DNA from: Stutzerimonas azotifigens
GTDB taxonomy: Bacteria > Pseudomonadota > Gammaproteobacteria > Pseudomonadales > Pseudomonadaceae
DNA: 64,000 nt
Assembly (NCBI RefSeq): GCF_013522725.1
Contig: NZ_JAAMRF010000012.1
Span: 120,471-184,470, forward strand
Reading direction: 5' to 3'
The notes below the pieces were generated by a model. It saw only the letters and a list, made by a program, of their open reading frames with translations. It was not told where the DNA came from and made no database searches. Made by a program: the position numbers and the translations under genes. This document shows, one piece after another, positions 35,757 to 43,806 of the stretch; within the stretch, counting starts at the first letter, position 1; every line of letters begins with the position of its first letter.

Positions 35757-36602
35757 ATGTTAAAAGAAAACAGCTTTGTCTACGACGACTGGCATCCGGT
35801 TGGTGCGCTGGCCGAGGCCGTCGTTGGCAAGCCATGCCATACCCGGATTCTGGGTCAGGCCATCTGCTACACCCGCACCCCCGACGGGCTGATCGCGCAC
35901 CTTGCCGACAGTTCTCAGCCGCTGAAAACCTTGATCGTCTACGGCTTGCTCTGGGTGTCGTTGTCCGCGCAACCACGCCGAATTCTGGCCATTCCCGAGT
36001 TCGAAGAAACGGACCGCCGCGTCGTCAGCGCCGGCTCGATCCGCGTTGCCACCTCTGGGCTGCGGGTGGTGGAAAACTTCCTCGACATGGCTCACTTCCC
36101 GTTCGTGCACACCGATATTCTCGGCGCCGAACCGCTCACCGAAGTGGCCGCCTATGACGTCGAGATCGACGAACAGGCTGATGAGGTGCTGGCAGTCAAT
36201 TGCCGCTTTCCGCAGCCCAAGGGTTCGGCGGCGGCCAGCGAACCGGTGGAGATGCAGTACGTGTACCGCATCGCCCGCCCCTTTATCGCCATCCTCTACA
36301 AGACTTGCGTCATCGACGCCAATCGCCTGGATGTGCTCGGCCTGTACGTGCAGCCCGTGGATGAGGAGAGCTGCATCGCCCACACGATCATGTGCTACCT
36401 CGACGACATCAACACCGACAAGCAGCTGCGCGACTTCCAGCAACGCATCTTTGGCCAGGACATCATGATTTTGCTCAATCAGGTGCCCAAGGGCCTGCCG
36501 CTGGATCCCCGGCACGAAACGCCCGTGCGCGCGGATGCACTGTCCAGTGCCTACCGCCGCTGGATCAAAGCACGCAACGTCACGTTCGGCACCGCTCGCT
36601 GA
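35757..36602 (+). CDS. NdmC-like oxygenase subunit lacking the Rieske domain
   Basis: A 281-residue protein from the ATG at 35757. The N-terminus looks like a normal Rieske oxygenase (YDDWHPVGALAEAVVGKPCH, TRILGQAICY) but then jumps from a short linker to YGLLWVSL; the roughly 60-residue segment with the CxH and CxxH cluster ligands is absent. The catalytic iron site is kept: ENFLDMAHFPFVH (D-x2-H-x4-H). This is the architecture known for NdmC of caffeine degraders, which relies on the extra Rieske domain of NdmD and on NdmE. The NdmD-like and NdmE-like genes follow directly, so the complex is probably conserved. Confidence 0.88.
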   Translation: MLKENSFVYDDWHPVGALAEAVVGKPCHTRILGQAICYTRTPDGLIAHLADSSQPLKTLIVYGLLWVSLSAQPRRILAIPEFEETDRRVVSAGSIRVATSGLRVVENFLDMAHFPFVHTDILGAEPLTEVAAYDVEIDEQADEVLAVNCRFPQPKGSAAASEPVEMQYVYRIARPFIAILYKTCVIDANRLDVLGLYVQPVDEESCIAHTIMCYLDDINTDKQLRDFQQRIFGQDIMILLNQVPKGLPLDPRHETPVRADALSSAYRRWIKARNVTFGTAR

Positions 36603-36625
36603 GCCGTATTAGCAGGTAATCAGAT

Positions 36626-38383
36626 ATGGGTTCGTTACATCAGGAATGGCATGTGATCGCCAGCTCCGAAGACCTTCCGTTTCGCCACGTGTACCAAACG
36701 CGCTTGCTCGGTCAGGAGCTGGCGGTCTGGCGTGACGACAACGGTGTTGTAAATGTGTGGGAAAACCGCTGCCCGCACCGCGGTGTACGCCTGAGCCTTG
36801 GGGTGAACATCGGCAACCAGCTGAAGTGCCAATACCATGGCTGGAAATATGAAAGCGGCTCGGGCCATTGTGCCTTTGTGCCCGCTCACCGCACGGCAAA
36901 ACCCAGCGCCGCCTGTGTGCGCACCTTCCCCTGCGCCGAGGTGGACGGCCTGGTGTTCGCCCAGCTCGAAGCCCCGGTTGGCAACGCCAAACCCGGGAGA
37001 CAGCGTCCGCTCGGTGCCGCGCTGTCCACCAATTTGCGCAGCCATCCAGTGGCAATGAACGCCAAGGCCGTCGTCGAGGCCATCCAGCAGGCCGCCCCCT
37101 CGTTCGCGCCGCTGCTGGGAGAACAGGCCGACCGCGTGCAAACGCTGGTAAGCGGCCTGAGCATTGACCTGAGCTGCGCCGGGCTGCTCGACAGCGTGCG
37201 GATTTTTGTCCAGCCGGAATCGGACTCCAAGGCCGTGGTGCATGCCCGCCTTTACGCCGCTGCTGCCCTGCCCCTGCAACGCAAAATCGTCTTTACCCAA
37301 CTGCTCGACGAGCTGTTTGCCCGCGTACTGCAAAGCCCCACGCCAGCGCCGACCGCGCGGCTTATCGCCTCGGACGCGGTGCCTCTGAAGACTCCCAACC
37401 CACCCGCCGCCGATAAGCCGGGCGAGCCGTTCTCGTGCACCGTCATCGCGCGCCAAAACGAAACCCCGGACATCGCTTCGTTCTGGCTGAAACCGGATGA
37501 CGGGCGGCTGTTGGCGCTGGAACCGGGTATGCACGTGAGCCTGACCACGCCCTCTGGCCACCTACGCCAGTACTCGATCGTCAACACGCCTGACGAGCAG
37601 GATGTACTGGTGATCGGCGTCAAACACGAGCCGCAATCACGCGGTGGCTCGCGCAGCATGCACGTGGATGTTCAGGTAGGCACCCAGGTGCAGCTGACGC
37701 TGCCACGCAATCAGTTCCAGCTGCAGCCGCCGGGCCGTCACGCCCTGCTGATCGCCGGTGGCATCGGGGTCACCCCGATTCTGGCCATGGGCCTGCATCT
37801 GCAACGCGCCAAGCGCCCGTACAGTTTTCATTACCTGGCGCGCAGTGAGGAACATGTGGCCTTTACCCAGCGGCTTGCCGCGCTCGGTAAACAAGCGACG
37901 ATCTACCTGGGCCTCGATATCGAAGGCACGCAGCAGACATTGCGTGAATTGCTCCAGGACCGGGAACCGGCACGGCATGACGTCTATGTCTGCGGGCCGC
38001 AGCCGATGATTGATCTGGTCGTCGAGCTGGCACGCGAAGCTGGCTTTGCCAGCGAGCAGATTCACTTCGAGTACTTTGCGCTGGCCCCCAGCAGCAAGCC
38101 GCCGGCTGCCGAGTCGGGCAGTTACCAAGTGACCATCAAGTCCAGCGGCAAAGCCTTCACCGTCAGCCCCGGGCAGACCCTGCTGCAAGCCTGCCTCGAT
38201 CACGGGGTAGCCATCGATTACTCCTGCGAGCAAGGGGTATGCGGCGCCTGCATGACCAAGGTGGTCAGCGGCGAACTGCAGCACGGCGATGTTTATCTTT
38301 CGGCCAAAGAAAAAGACAGCGGCACGTTGATCATGCCGTGTGTATCGGGTTGCCGCTCTGAAACGCTGATTCTGGATATCTAA
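36626..38383 (+). CDS. NdmD-like reductase: Rieske domain fused to FMN/NAD reductase and plant-type ferredoxin
   Basis: A 585-residue fusion. Residues about 1-110 are a Rieske domain (CPHRGVRLSLG, then CQYHGWKY). A linker of about 150 residues follows. Then comes a reductase with flavin motif RQYSIVNTP (about 313), nucleotide motif GIGVTPILAMG (about 380) and YVCGPQPM (about 455). The C-terminal plant-type 2Fe-2S site is CEQGVCGAC with the last cysteine in MPCVSGC. This combination is peculiar to NdmD, the electron donor of methylxanthine N-demethylases. It sits 23 bp after the Rieske-less oxygenase gene, as expected if its Rieske domain serves that partner. Confidence 0.92.
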   Translation: MGSLHQEWHVIASSEDLPFRHVYQTRLLGQELAVWRDDNGVVNVWENRCPHRGVRLSLGVNIGNQLKCQYHGWKYESGSGHCAFVPAHRTAKPSAACVRTFPCAEVDGLVFAQLEAPVGNAKPGRQRPLGAALSTNLRSHPVAMNAKAVVEAIQQAAPSFAPLLGEQADRVQTLVSGLSIDLSCAGLLDSVRIFVQPESDSKAVVHARLYAAAALPLQRKIVFTQLLDELFARVLQSPTPAPTARLIASDAVPLKTPNPPAADKPGEPFSCTVIARQNETPDIASFWLKPDDGRLLALEPGMHVSLTTPSGHLRQYSIVNTPDEQDVLVIGVKHEPQSRGGSRSMHVDVQVGTQVQLTLPRNQFQLQPPGRHALLIAGGIGVTPILAMGLHLQRAKRPYSFHYLARSEEHVAFTQRLAALGKQATIYLGLDIEGTQQTLRELLQDREPARHDVYVCGPQPMIDLVVELAREAGFASEQIHFEYFALAPSSKPPAAESGSYQVTIKSSGKAFTVSPGQTLLQACLDHGVAIDYSCEQGVCGACMTKVVSGELQHGDVYLSAKEKDSGTLIMPCVSGCRSETLILDI

Positions 38384-38393
38384 TGGGTGTCTG

Positions 38394-39032
38394 ATGTTGA
38401 AACTTTACGATTACGAGTTATCCGGAAACTGCTTCAAGGTGCGTTTGCTGCTATCGATTCTGGGCGTGCAATACGAAACCGAAGTGGTCGAGTTCCACCC
38501 GGGGCGTGAACATAAGCGCCCTGCATTTCTGCGCATCAATCCTATGGGTCAATTACCAGTTTTGCAGAATGGCGAAAAGATCATTCGCGACTCCCAGGCC
38601 ATTCTGGTTTATCTGGCATCAATATTTGATCCGAGTCGCAAATGGTATCCGCTGGATCAACCGGAGGTGTTGGGTGATATCCAGGTGTGGCTGGCATTTG
38701 CCGATAGTCTGACCGGATCACTTTCTGCCGCACGTTTACATGAGTTGTTCATGTATGACTTCGACGCCGACGCCTGTCGCGCGCGTGCTCAAACATTATT
38801 GGAGGTGATGGATAAACATCTGTGGATCAATCGCCAACAGGATTTCAAGTTTCTCTGTCCACTGGCGCACGCGACTATTGCCGATATTGCCTGCTTTCCC
38901 TATGTGGCCATGGCCGATGAAGCCGGGCTTTCGTTGCAGGATTATCCCTCGGTGCGTCTCTGGCTGGATGAAGTCAGACGTATTCCAGGCTTTACCGTAA
39001 TGGCCGGCATATTCCCGGCCGGCAAACCCTGA
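38394..39032 (+). CDS. glutathione S-transferase-like protein, NdmE-like
   Basis: A 212-residue GST-fold protein: thioredoxin-like domain with NPMGQLPVLQNGEKIIRDSQ (cis-proline and the ES/DS glutathione site) and an all-helical C-terminal domain ending IPGFTVMAGIF. In the caffeine pathway the GST homologue NdmE is a structural member of the NdmCDE complex rather than a transferase. The order NdmC-like, NdmD-like, GST, with a gap of only 10 bp, supports that role. GC is lower than in the two preceding genes. Confidence 0.87.
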   Translation: MLKLYDYELSGNCFKVRLLLSILGVQYETEVVEFHPGREHKRPAFLRINPMGQLPVLQNGEKIIRDSQAILVYLASIFDPSRKWYPLDQPEVLGDIQVWLAFADSLTGSLSAARLHELFMYDFDADACRARAQTLLEVMDKHLWINRQQDFKFLCPLAHATIADIACFPYVAMADEAGLSLQDYPSVRLWLDEVRRIPGFTVMAGIFPAGKP

Positions 39033-39165
39033 TTACTCTTATCGTCAGAACATCAAAAGACGTGGCTACTTGCCCCGCACTATAACCATAACAGCGGTTC
39101 TGACAGCACGTTGCCCTACCACTCTGCCTTGTTACACCACTTAGTAATCAACAGGAGTTTTGCAG

Positions 39166-40155
39166 ATGGTCATATATACCCCGCCTTCAGTGGCCAAAAA
39201 CATTCCGGTTATCGATCTGGCGGACAGCTTTTCCCACGATATCGAGAAGCGCAAGGCAGTAGCCTGGGAAATTCATAAGGCGGCACGGCAGACCGGTTTC
39301 TTTTATATTAAAAACCATGGCGTACCGGTAGAACTGCAGAAAGCGCAGTTTGATGTAGCCAAGGAATATTTCAAAACGCCGCTGCACGAAAAAATGTTGG
39401 TCAACTCGAAAAACTCCAGTTGCCTGCGAGGGTATGAACCGATTGCGGCGCAAATTCTCGATGAAGGTTCGCCGCCCGATCTGAAAGAAGGGTTTCTGCT
39501 GGGTCGCGAGTTGGACGACGCACATCCGCACGTTATTCGCAAAACACCCTATCACGGCCCGAACCAATGGCCAGCGGGCAACCCCCGTTTCCGCCAGCAG
39601 ACCGAAGACTATATGCGCTACATGGAACTGCTCGGTCGCAAGATCGTCCGCTTGCTTGCCCTGTCGCTGCAGTTGCCCGAAGACTTTTTCGACCAGGGCC
39701 TCAAAGAGCCGATGATCATTACCCGCATGCTGCACTACCCCAGCCAGCCGGCCGATGCCCGTGAAAACCAGATTGGCGCCGGTGCCCATACCGACTGGGG
39801 CCTGATTACCTTGCTGCTGCAGGATGAAGTCGGCGGTCTCGAGGTGCGCAATGCCGACGGTGAGTGGCTGAAAGCGCCGTTTATCGAGAACACCTTTGTG
39901 GTGAACCTCGGCGATATGGTGCCGGTGCTCACCAATGGCCTCTATCACTCGACCATGCACCGCGTGTTCAACTCCAAAAAAGACACCCCGCGCTACTCGG
40001 TGCCAACTTTTTTCGACCTGGATTACTACTACGAAGCCTCGGTGGTGCCCACGCTGCGCAAGGCCGATGAGGTCTATCCGGCGCCCATCACTGTCGGCGG
40101 TCATATCGCGGCTATGTTCGACAAGACCTTCGGGGTCAAGAAAGCCACGGCATAA
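39166..40155 (+). CDS. isopenicillin N synthase-like 2-oxoglutarate/Fe(II) dioxygenase (copy 2)
   Basis: A 329-residue enzyme from the ATG at 39166, with AGGAG eight bases upstream. Same layout as the enzyme at 31158-32153: IPVIDLADSF, GFFYIKNHGVP, iron site GAHTDWGLITLL plus STMHRVF, and RYSVPTFF for 2-oxoglutarate. It is the last gene of the oxygenase operon, 133 bp behind the GST gene, and is followed by a clear terminator. Two such enzymes flanking one Rieske system suggest two successive oxidations or two related substrates (inference). Confidence 0.92.
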   Translation: MVIYTPPSVAKNIPVIDLADSFSHDIEKRKAVAWEIHKAARQTGFFYIKNHGVPVELQKAQFDVAKEYFKTPLHEKMLVNSKNSSCLRGYEPIAAQILDEGSPPDLKEGFLLGRELDDAHPHVIRKTPYHGPNQWPAGNPRFRQQTEDYMRYMELLGRKIVRLLALSLQLPEDFFDQGLKEPMIITRMLHYPSQPADARENQIGAGAHTDWGLITLLLQDEVGGLEVRNADGEWLKAPFIENTFVVNLGDMVPVLTNGLYHSTMHRVFNSKKDTPRYSVPTFFDLDYYYEASVVPTLRKADEVYPAPITVGGHIAAMFDKTFGVKKATA

Positions 40156-40168
40156 CGCGCCGACAGCG

Positions 40169-40196
40169 GAAAAGGCCACTAGCGAGTGGCCTTTTT
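40169..40196 (+). terminator. rho-independent terminator of the oxygenase operon
   Basis: AAAAGGCCACT pairs with AGTGGCCTTTTT around an AGCG loop, 14 bases after the dioxygenase stop. The strong stem and T-run are classic. Confidence 0.9.
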
Positions 40197-40221
40197 CATG
40201 CCTCGCTTTTGGCAAGGCTGA

Positions 40222-40243
40222 ACCGGGCGGATAACCGCCCGGT
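40222..40243 (-). terminator. terminator hairpin of the Tsx-like gene
   Basis: ACCGGGCGG and CCGCCCGGT form a 9-bp stem with an ATAA loop just after the minus-strand stop at 40250. It has few T residues on the minus strand and may act in both directions. Confidence 0.65.
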
Positions 40244-40249
40244 GTTGTT

Positions 40250-41047
40250 TTAGAAATACACCTTCACAATCAGACTGGTCACATTCTGATCGGTGTCGAA
40301 TGCGCGGGTGTCTTTGATCGCGTATTTGTTTGTCCAGTTGTTGTACTCGACCCCGGCGTAGAAGCGCTTGGGCTCATAACCAAAGTGCTTGCCCAGGTCA
40401 TATTTGATCTGCGGGTTGAACAGCAGATTACTGTGATACGTGCCTTTATTATTGACCACCCAGTCCATATAACCATCGATCACCACGTCGGAGCGGCCGA
40501 TCGGAATGGTATACGACCAGACCGGCGTGATTTGCCATTGCCCACTAGGTGCTACACCGCCGTCTGGTTTGCGGTAGTAGAAGTTAAGCTGGAAATAATC
40601 GAAACCCGGTAGATCGAGATCAAAGCCCGGGCCGAGCAAATAGTTAACCTGATCGTGCGTTCCATGCTTTTCGTTTTTATCCCATTCAAAACTCGACGCA
40701 ATCAATACGTCCTTGACGGGACCGAACGACAGTTTGCTATCAAACACTTTGCCCAACGAAAGTCGCGGCGCCAATTCACTGTAAATGGAATGGTGTCCAT
40801 CATTGTAAGTACCACCGCCTGGGTACCAATTGTTGTCCATAAATAAATACACATCGCCCCACGACCAGTCGCTGGCATGTTCGAAGGTAATGGTTTGTAC
40901 GGTGCGTGCATCCACCTTGAACTCTTTGCCGTATTGATAAGTGAGACTTTCGCTGTGCCAATTCATATCGGCATGCGATACCGATGGCAAACACGAAAAC
41001 CCCAAAAAGCTTGCTGCAAAAACAGTGGACTTATTGTTAACTTTCAT
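40250..41047 (-). CDS. Tsx/OmpK-family outer-membrane nucleoside channel
   Basis: A 265-residue protein from the ATG at 41045-41047 (GGGGGA five bases upstream). The signal peptide ends at SVSHA-DMNWHSE. The mature part alternates beta strands and ends in phenylalanine (LIVKVYF), as outer-membrane barrels do. It shows the Tsx-family pattern (DVYLFMDNNWYPG, YAELAPRLSL-like segment, FYAGVEYNNW). Tsx proteins admit nucleosides through the outer membrane. With the BMP binding protein and NCS2 permease, it argues for a nucleobase or nucleoside substrate of this locus. Confidence 0.85.
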   Translation of the reverse strand: MKVNNKSTVFAASFLGFSCLPSVSHADMNWHSESLTYQYGKEFKVDARTVQTITFEHASDWSWGDVYLFMDNNWYPGGGTYNDGHHSIYSELAPRLSLGKVFDSKLSFGPVKDVLIASSFEWDKNEKHGTHDQVNYLLGPGFDLDLPGFDYFQLNFYYRKPDGGVAPSGQWQITPVWSYTIPIGRSDVVIDGYMDWVVNNKGTYHSNLLFNPQIKYDLGKHFGYEPKRFYAGVEYNNWTNKYAIKDTRAFDTDQNVTSLIVKVYF

Positions 41048-41365
41048 CTTATCCCCCATATATAAAGCTGATCGAATAGTCAGCATTTACATATAGCAAG
41101 TAATGGGCCAATAAATGCACGAATTGCGCAGACTTTGCAGGAGTTTACAAGCTCTTGAAATGCATTTTTGCTGCTATTGGGGGCGGTTTTTGGTGTGGTG
41201 AAGTAATTTAGTGCGTGTTTTTTTGTATTATTAAATGCACTTACCAAGGTAACTATCAGCGCAAAAAAAAGCGACCTATAAGGTCGCTCTAGTGTATTAC
41301 CTGCCCCCTGGTAGCTATCAAGACAGGTAGCGTTTCACTTAATTATCACCAAACAATCAGAGATA
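41048..41365. other. 318-bp AT-rich gap between the Tsx-like and permease genes
   Basis: It holds the upstream promoter region of the minus-strand Tsx-like gene and, at 41262-41288, the permease terminator. No gene is apparent. The CTGGTATACCAG palindrome is absent here, so the channel gene may not belong to the GntR set. Confidence 0.6.
41262..41288 (-). terminator. rho-independent terminator of the NCS2 permease gene
   Basis: AGCGACCT (41270-41277) and AGGTCGCT (41281-41288) form an 8-bp stem with a 3-base loop, followed on the minus strand by a run of eight T residues. Confidence 0.88.
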
Positions 41366-42712
41366 TCAGTTGGAGTGTTGACCAATACCCTCGCCAGTCG
41401 CGGCGTCGTTCTGCGGTTTTCTCAAACCGATACCGTTGAAAAAGATATTCAAGGTGATCGCGACAATTGCCGTGAGCAGAATCGGGCTTTCCAGGATCGG
41501 CCCCAACGAGGAAGGCAACTTGCTGAAAAAGTGCGGCGAGACCACGGGCAACATGCCCACCGCCAGGCTTATGGCGACGATATAAAGATTGCCGACATTC
41601 TTGAAATCCACCCGGCCGAGCACCTTCATGCCACTGGCCGTAACCATGCCGAACATTACGATGCCGGCACCGCCCAGCACATAGGGCGGAATCGACGCCA
41701 CGAAGTAGGCCACCTTGGGAAACAGACCCAGCACAATCAGAATCGCCCCGGCCAACGCGCACACCCAGGGGCTGCGCACGCCCGTGATGCTGACCAGACC
41801 GATATTTTGCGCATACGAGGTGTACGGGAAGGTATTGAAGATGCCACCCACCGCCGTGCCGAGGGCATCGGCACGAAAGCCACGAACCAGGGTGCGTTCA
41901 TCCATGGGCTTGTCGACGATCTCGCCCAAGGCAATGAACATGCCTGTCGACTCGATAAAGGTCACCAGCATCACGATGCACATGGCCGCCATGGGCCACA
42001 AATGGAACGTCGGCATACCGAAATGGAACGGCAGGATCACACCGAACACCGTGGCGTCCTCGATGCCGTCCAGGCTGACCAAACCTGCGCCAGCCGACAG
42101 GGCAAAACCGAATATCAGGCCCAGCAACACCGAGATGTTGTTGAGGAAACCCTTGGTGAAACGAACGATCAGCAAGATGCACAGCAGTACCGCACAGGCG
42201 ATTGCCAGGTACAGCGGGCGGCCGAATTCGGCGTTGCCAAAACCACCGGCGGACCATGCCGCGGCAACTGACATCAGCGACAGCCCCACCGCGACAATCT
42301 CGGTACCTGTGACCACCGGCGGAAAGAATCGCAGCAGCTTGCCCACTAGAGGTGCCATGGCCAGGCCGAACAAGCCGGCAGCGATGGTGGCCCCAAAAAT
42401 AGCCGACAAACCAGCGCTGGGATCGGAGCCGATGGCGATCATTGGGCCGATGGCCGTGAAGGTCACGCCCATCATCACCGGCATGCGGATACCGACCGGC
42501 CCGATACCGATGGCCTGGATGATGGTCACGATCCCGCAGGCGAAAAGGTCGGCATTGATCAGAAAGGCGATGTCGGTCTTGGACAGACCCAGCGCCGCGC
42601 CAAGCACCAGGGGAATGGCCACTGCCCCGGCATACATCACCATCACATGCTGGCACGCCAGCAGAAGCATGCGCAGGTATTGCGCCTTGTTTGGAGCCGA
42701 GATTGTCTTCAT
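41366..42712 (-). CDS. NCS2-family nucleobase:cation symporter (xanthine/uric acid permease-like)
   Basis: A 448-residue membrane protein with about 12-14 hydrophobic helices, from the ATG at 42710-42712 (AGGG just upstream). Typical NCS2 parts are seen: QHVMVMYAGAVAIPLVLG at the N-terminus, GVRMPVMMGVTF-like segment (GIRMPVMMGVTFTAIGP) and the QNIGLVSITGVRSPWV motif of xanthine/urate permeases. It brings purine bases or uric acid across the inner membrane by proton or sodium symport. Divergent from gntR with two palindromic sites between them. Confidence 0.93.
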   Translation of the reverse strand: MKTISAPNKAQYLRMLLLACQHVMVMYAGAVAIPLVLGAALGLSKTDIAFLINADLFACGIVTIIQAIGIGPVGIRMPVMMGVTFTAIGPMIAIGSDPSAGLSAIFGATIAAGLFGLAMAPLVGKLLRFFPPVVTGTEIVAVGLSLMSVAAAWSAGGFGNAEFGRPLYLAIACAVLLCILLIVRFTKGFLNNISVLLGLIFGFALSAGAGLVSLDGIEDATVFGVILPFHFGMPTFHLWPMAAMCIVMLVTFIESTGMFIALGEIVDKPMDERTLVRGFRADALGTAVGGIFNTFPYTSYAQNIGLVSITGVRSPWVCALAGAILIVLGLFPKVAYFVASIPPYVLGGAGIVMFGMVTASGMKVLGRVDFKNVGNLYIVAISLAVGMLPVVSPHFFSKLPSSLGPILESPILLTAIVAITLNIFFNGIGLRKPQNDAATGEGIGQHSN

Positions 42713-43099
42713 AAAACCCTGCACTGGTGGCTGGGACGGAGCAGTCCGCGCTTCCTGCGAACGTCGGCGGGGTGCCCCCGCCTCGCGGCCTGATCCGTCA
42801 TCACAAAGGTCGTTGGTCGAATCCTGAAATATGACCAGTTTTCATTACTGGAGTACCAATATTGAGCAACTGGTATACCAGAGCGATGACAAAAAGCATT
42901 CTCCATGCCAGATCGACAATTTGTCTTATTGGTCAGGTTACTCGCGGTGAATTTTCTGAAAAGGCGTGACCCACCACGGGGAATATGCCCCACATACGAT
43001 CGCCAGACCGCTACCCATCCCCAAGATGGTGCTCAGTGAAGGCGGATAAAGGCCTGTGGTAGACTTCGCGGCTGCGAACGTCTATTGATAGCTGGTGCC
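42713..43099. other. 387-bp divergent control region between permease and gntR
   Basis: It contains the perfect palindrome and its degenerate neighbour (42848-42881), no gene, and AT-rich stretches suitable for two opposed promoters. Confidence 0.6.
42848..42881. promoter_or_regulatory. tandem operator: CTGGTATACCAG with a degenerate copy two helical turns away
   Basis: The perfect palindrome is at 42870-42881. CTGGAGTACCAA at 42848-42859 matches it at nine of 12 positions, with centres 22 bp apart. The pair lies upstream of both permease and gntR, consistent with GntR/FCD binding as tandem dimers and autoregulation. Confidence 0.72.
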
Positions 43100-43762
43100 A
43101 TGCTCACCCAGAAAATTGTCTCTGCCATATCGGATGCGATCTACCACCGGCGCTTGCCGCCAGGCACAAAGCTAAATGAGCGGGATATTGCGGAGTTGTT
43201 CGATGTAAGCCGGACGGTGGTCCGGCAGGCGCTGATCCGGCTTTCGCAGGATCGCCTGGTGGAGGTGTCACCCAAACGCTCGTCATCCGTGGCCTGCCCG
43301 ACCTTCGACGATGCGTACCAGCTCTACCAGATGCTCCTGGTACTGGAGAGCGGTGTGATTGACCAATTGACCAAGTCGATCACCCAGAACGAGCTGGAGA
43401 TATTGCGTGCCCACACCCTCAAGGAGCAGGCCGCGCACCAAGCCCACGACCATGATCTGGGCGACAAACTGGGCCGTGAGTTTCACTCGCTGCTGATCTC
43501 GTTCCTGAAGAACGACATTCTCAACAACATCCACAACCAGCTGCGCCGGCAGGAAGCGCTGATCAACGCGCTATACCGCTCGGGCTTCGATTACTGCCAG
43601 CTGCGTGACGAGCACACCCGCCTGGTGGATTGCTTCGAGCGCCGCGACGCGGCGTCTGCCAAGAACCTGCTGGCCTCGCACTACAACCTGGTGATCAAGG
43701 GTTACAAGTTCAACACGACGGTGCCGCCGGATATCGACCTTAAAGCGGTGCTGGGTCTGTAA
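43100..43762 (+). CDS. GntR-family (FadR/FCD subfamily) transcriptional regulator
   Basis: A 220-residue regulator from the ATG at 43100. N-terminal winged helix (LPPGTKLNERDIAELFDVSR, then TVVRQALIRLSQDRLVEV) and a C-terminal FCD ligand domain with metal-ligand-type histidines (REFHSLLISFL, DEHTRLVDCFERRD, ASHYNLVI). FCD proteins bind small carboxylates or bases via a metal site. Two perfect CTGGTATACCAG palindromes, one in its own upstream region and one before the oxygenase operon, are its likely operators. It is therefore the probable pathway repressor. Confidence 0.92.
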   Translation: MLTQKIVSAISDAIYHRRLPPGTKLNERDIAELFDVSRTVVRQALIRLSQDRLVEVSPKRSSSVACPTFDDAYQLYQMLLVLESGVIDQLTKSITQNELEILRAHTLKEQAAHQAHDHDLGDKLGREFHSLLISFLKNDILNNIHNQLRRQEALINALYRSGFDYCQLRDEHTRLVDCFERRDAASAKNLLASHYNLVIKGYKFNTTVPPDIDLKAVLGL

Positions 43763-43769
43763 CCCGACG

Positions 43770-43798
43770 CGGGAGAAGCCTTAACTGCCTCTCCCGCC
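43770..43798. terminator. bidirectional hairpin between gntR and the chemotaxis gene
   Basis: GCGGGAGA (43770-43777) and TCTCCCGC (43791-43798) form an 8-bp stem with a 13-base loop between two convergent stops. There is no clear T-run. Confidence 0.5.
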
Positions 43799-43806
43799 CG
43801 CGCTGC

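Noticed and set aside
29983..43762. A complete caffeine degradation cluster
   Set aside because: Only one Rieske-bearing oxygenase is present and no xanthine-oxidising genes; the extra enzymes do not belong to the known set.
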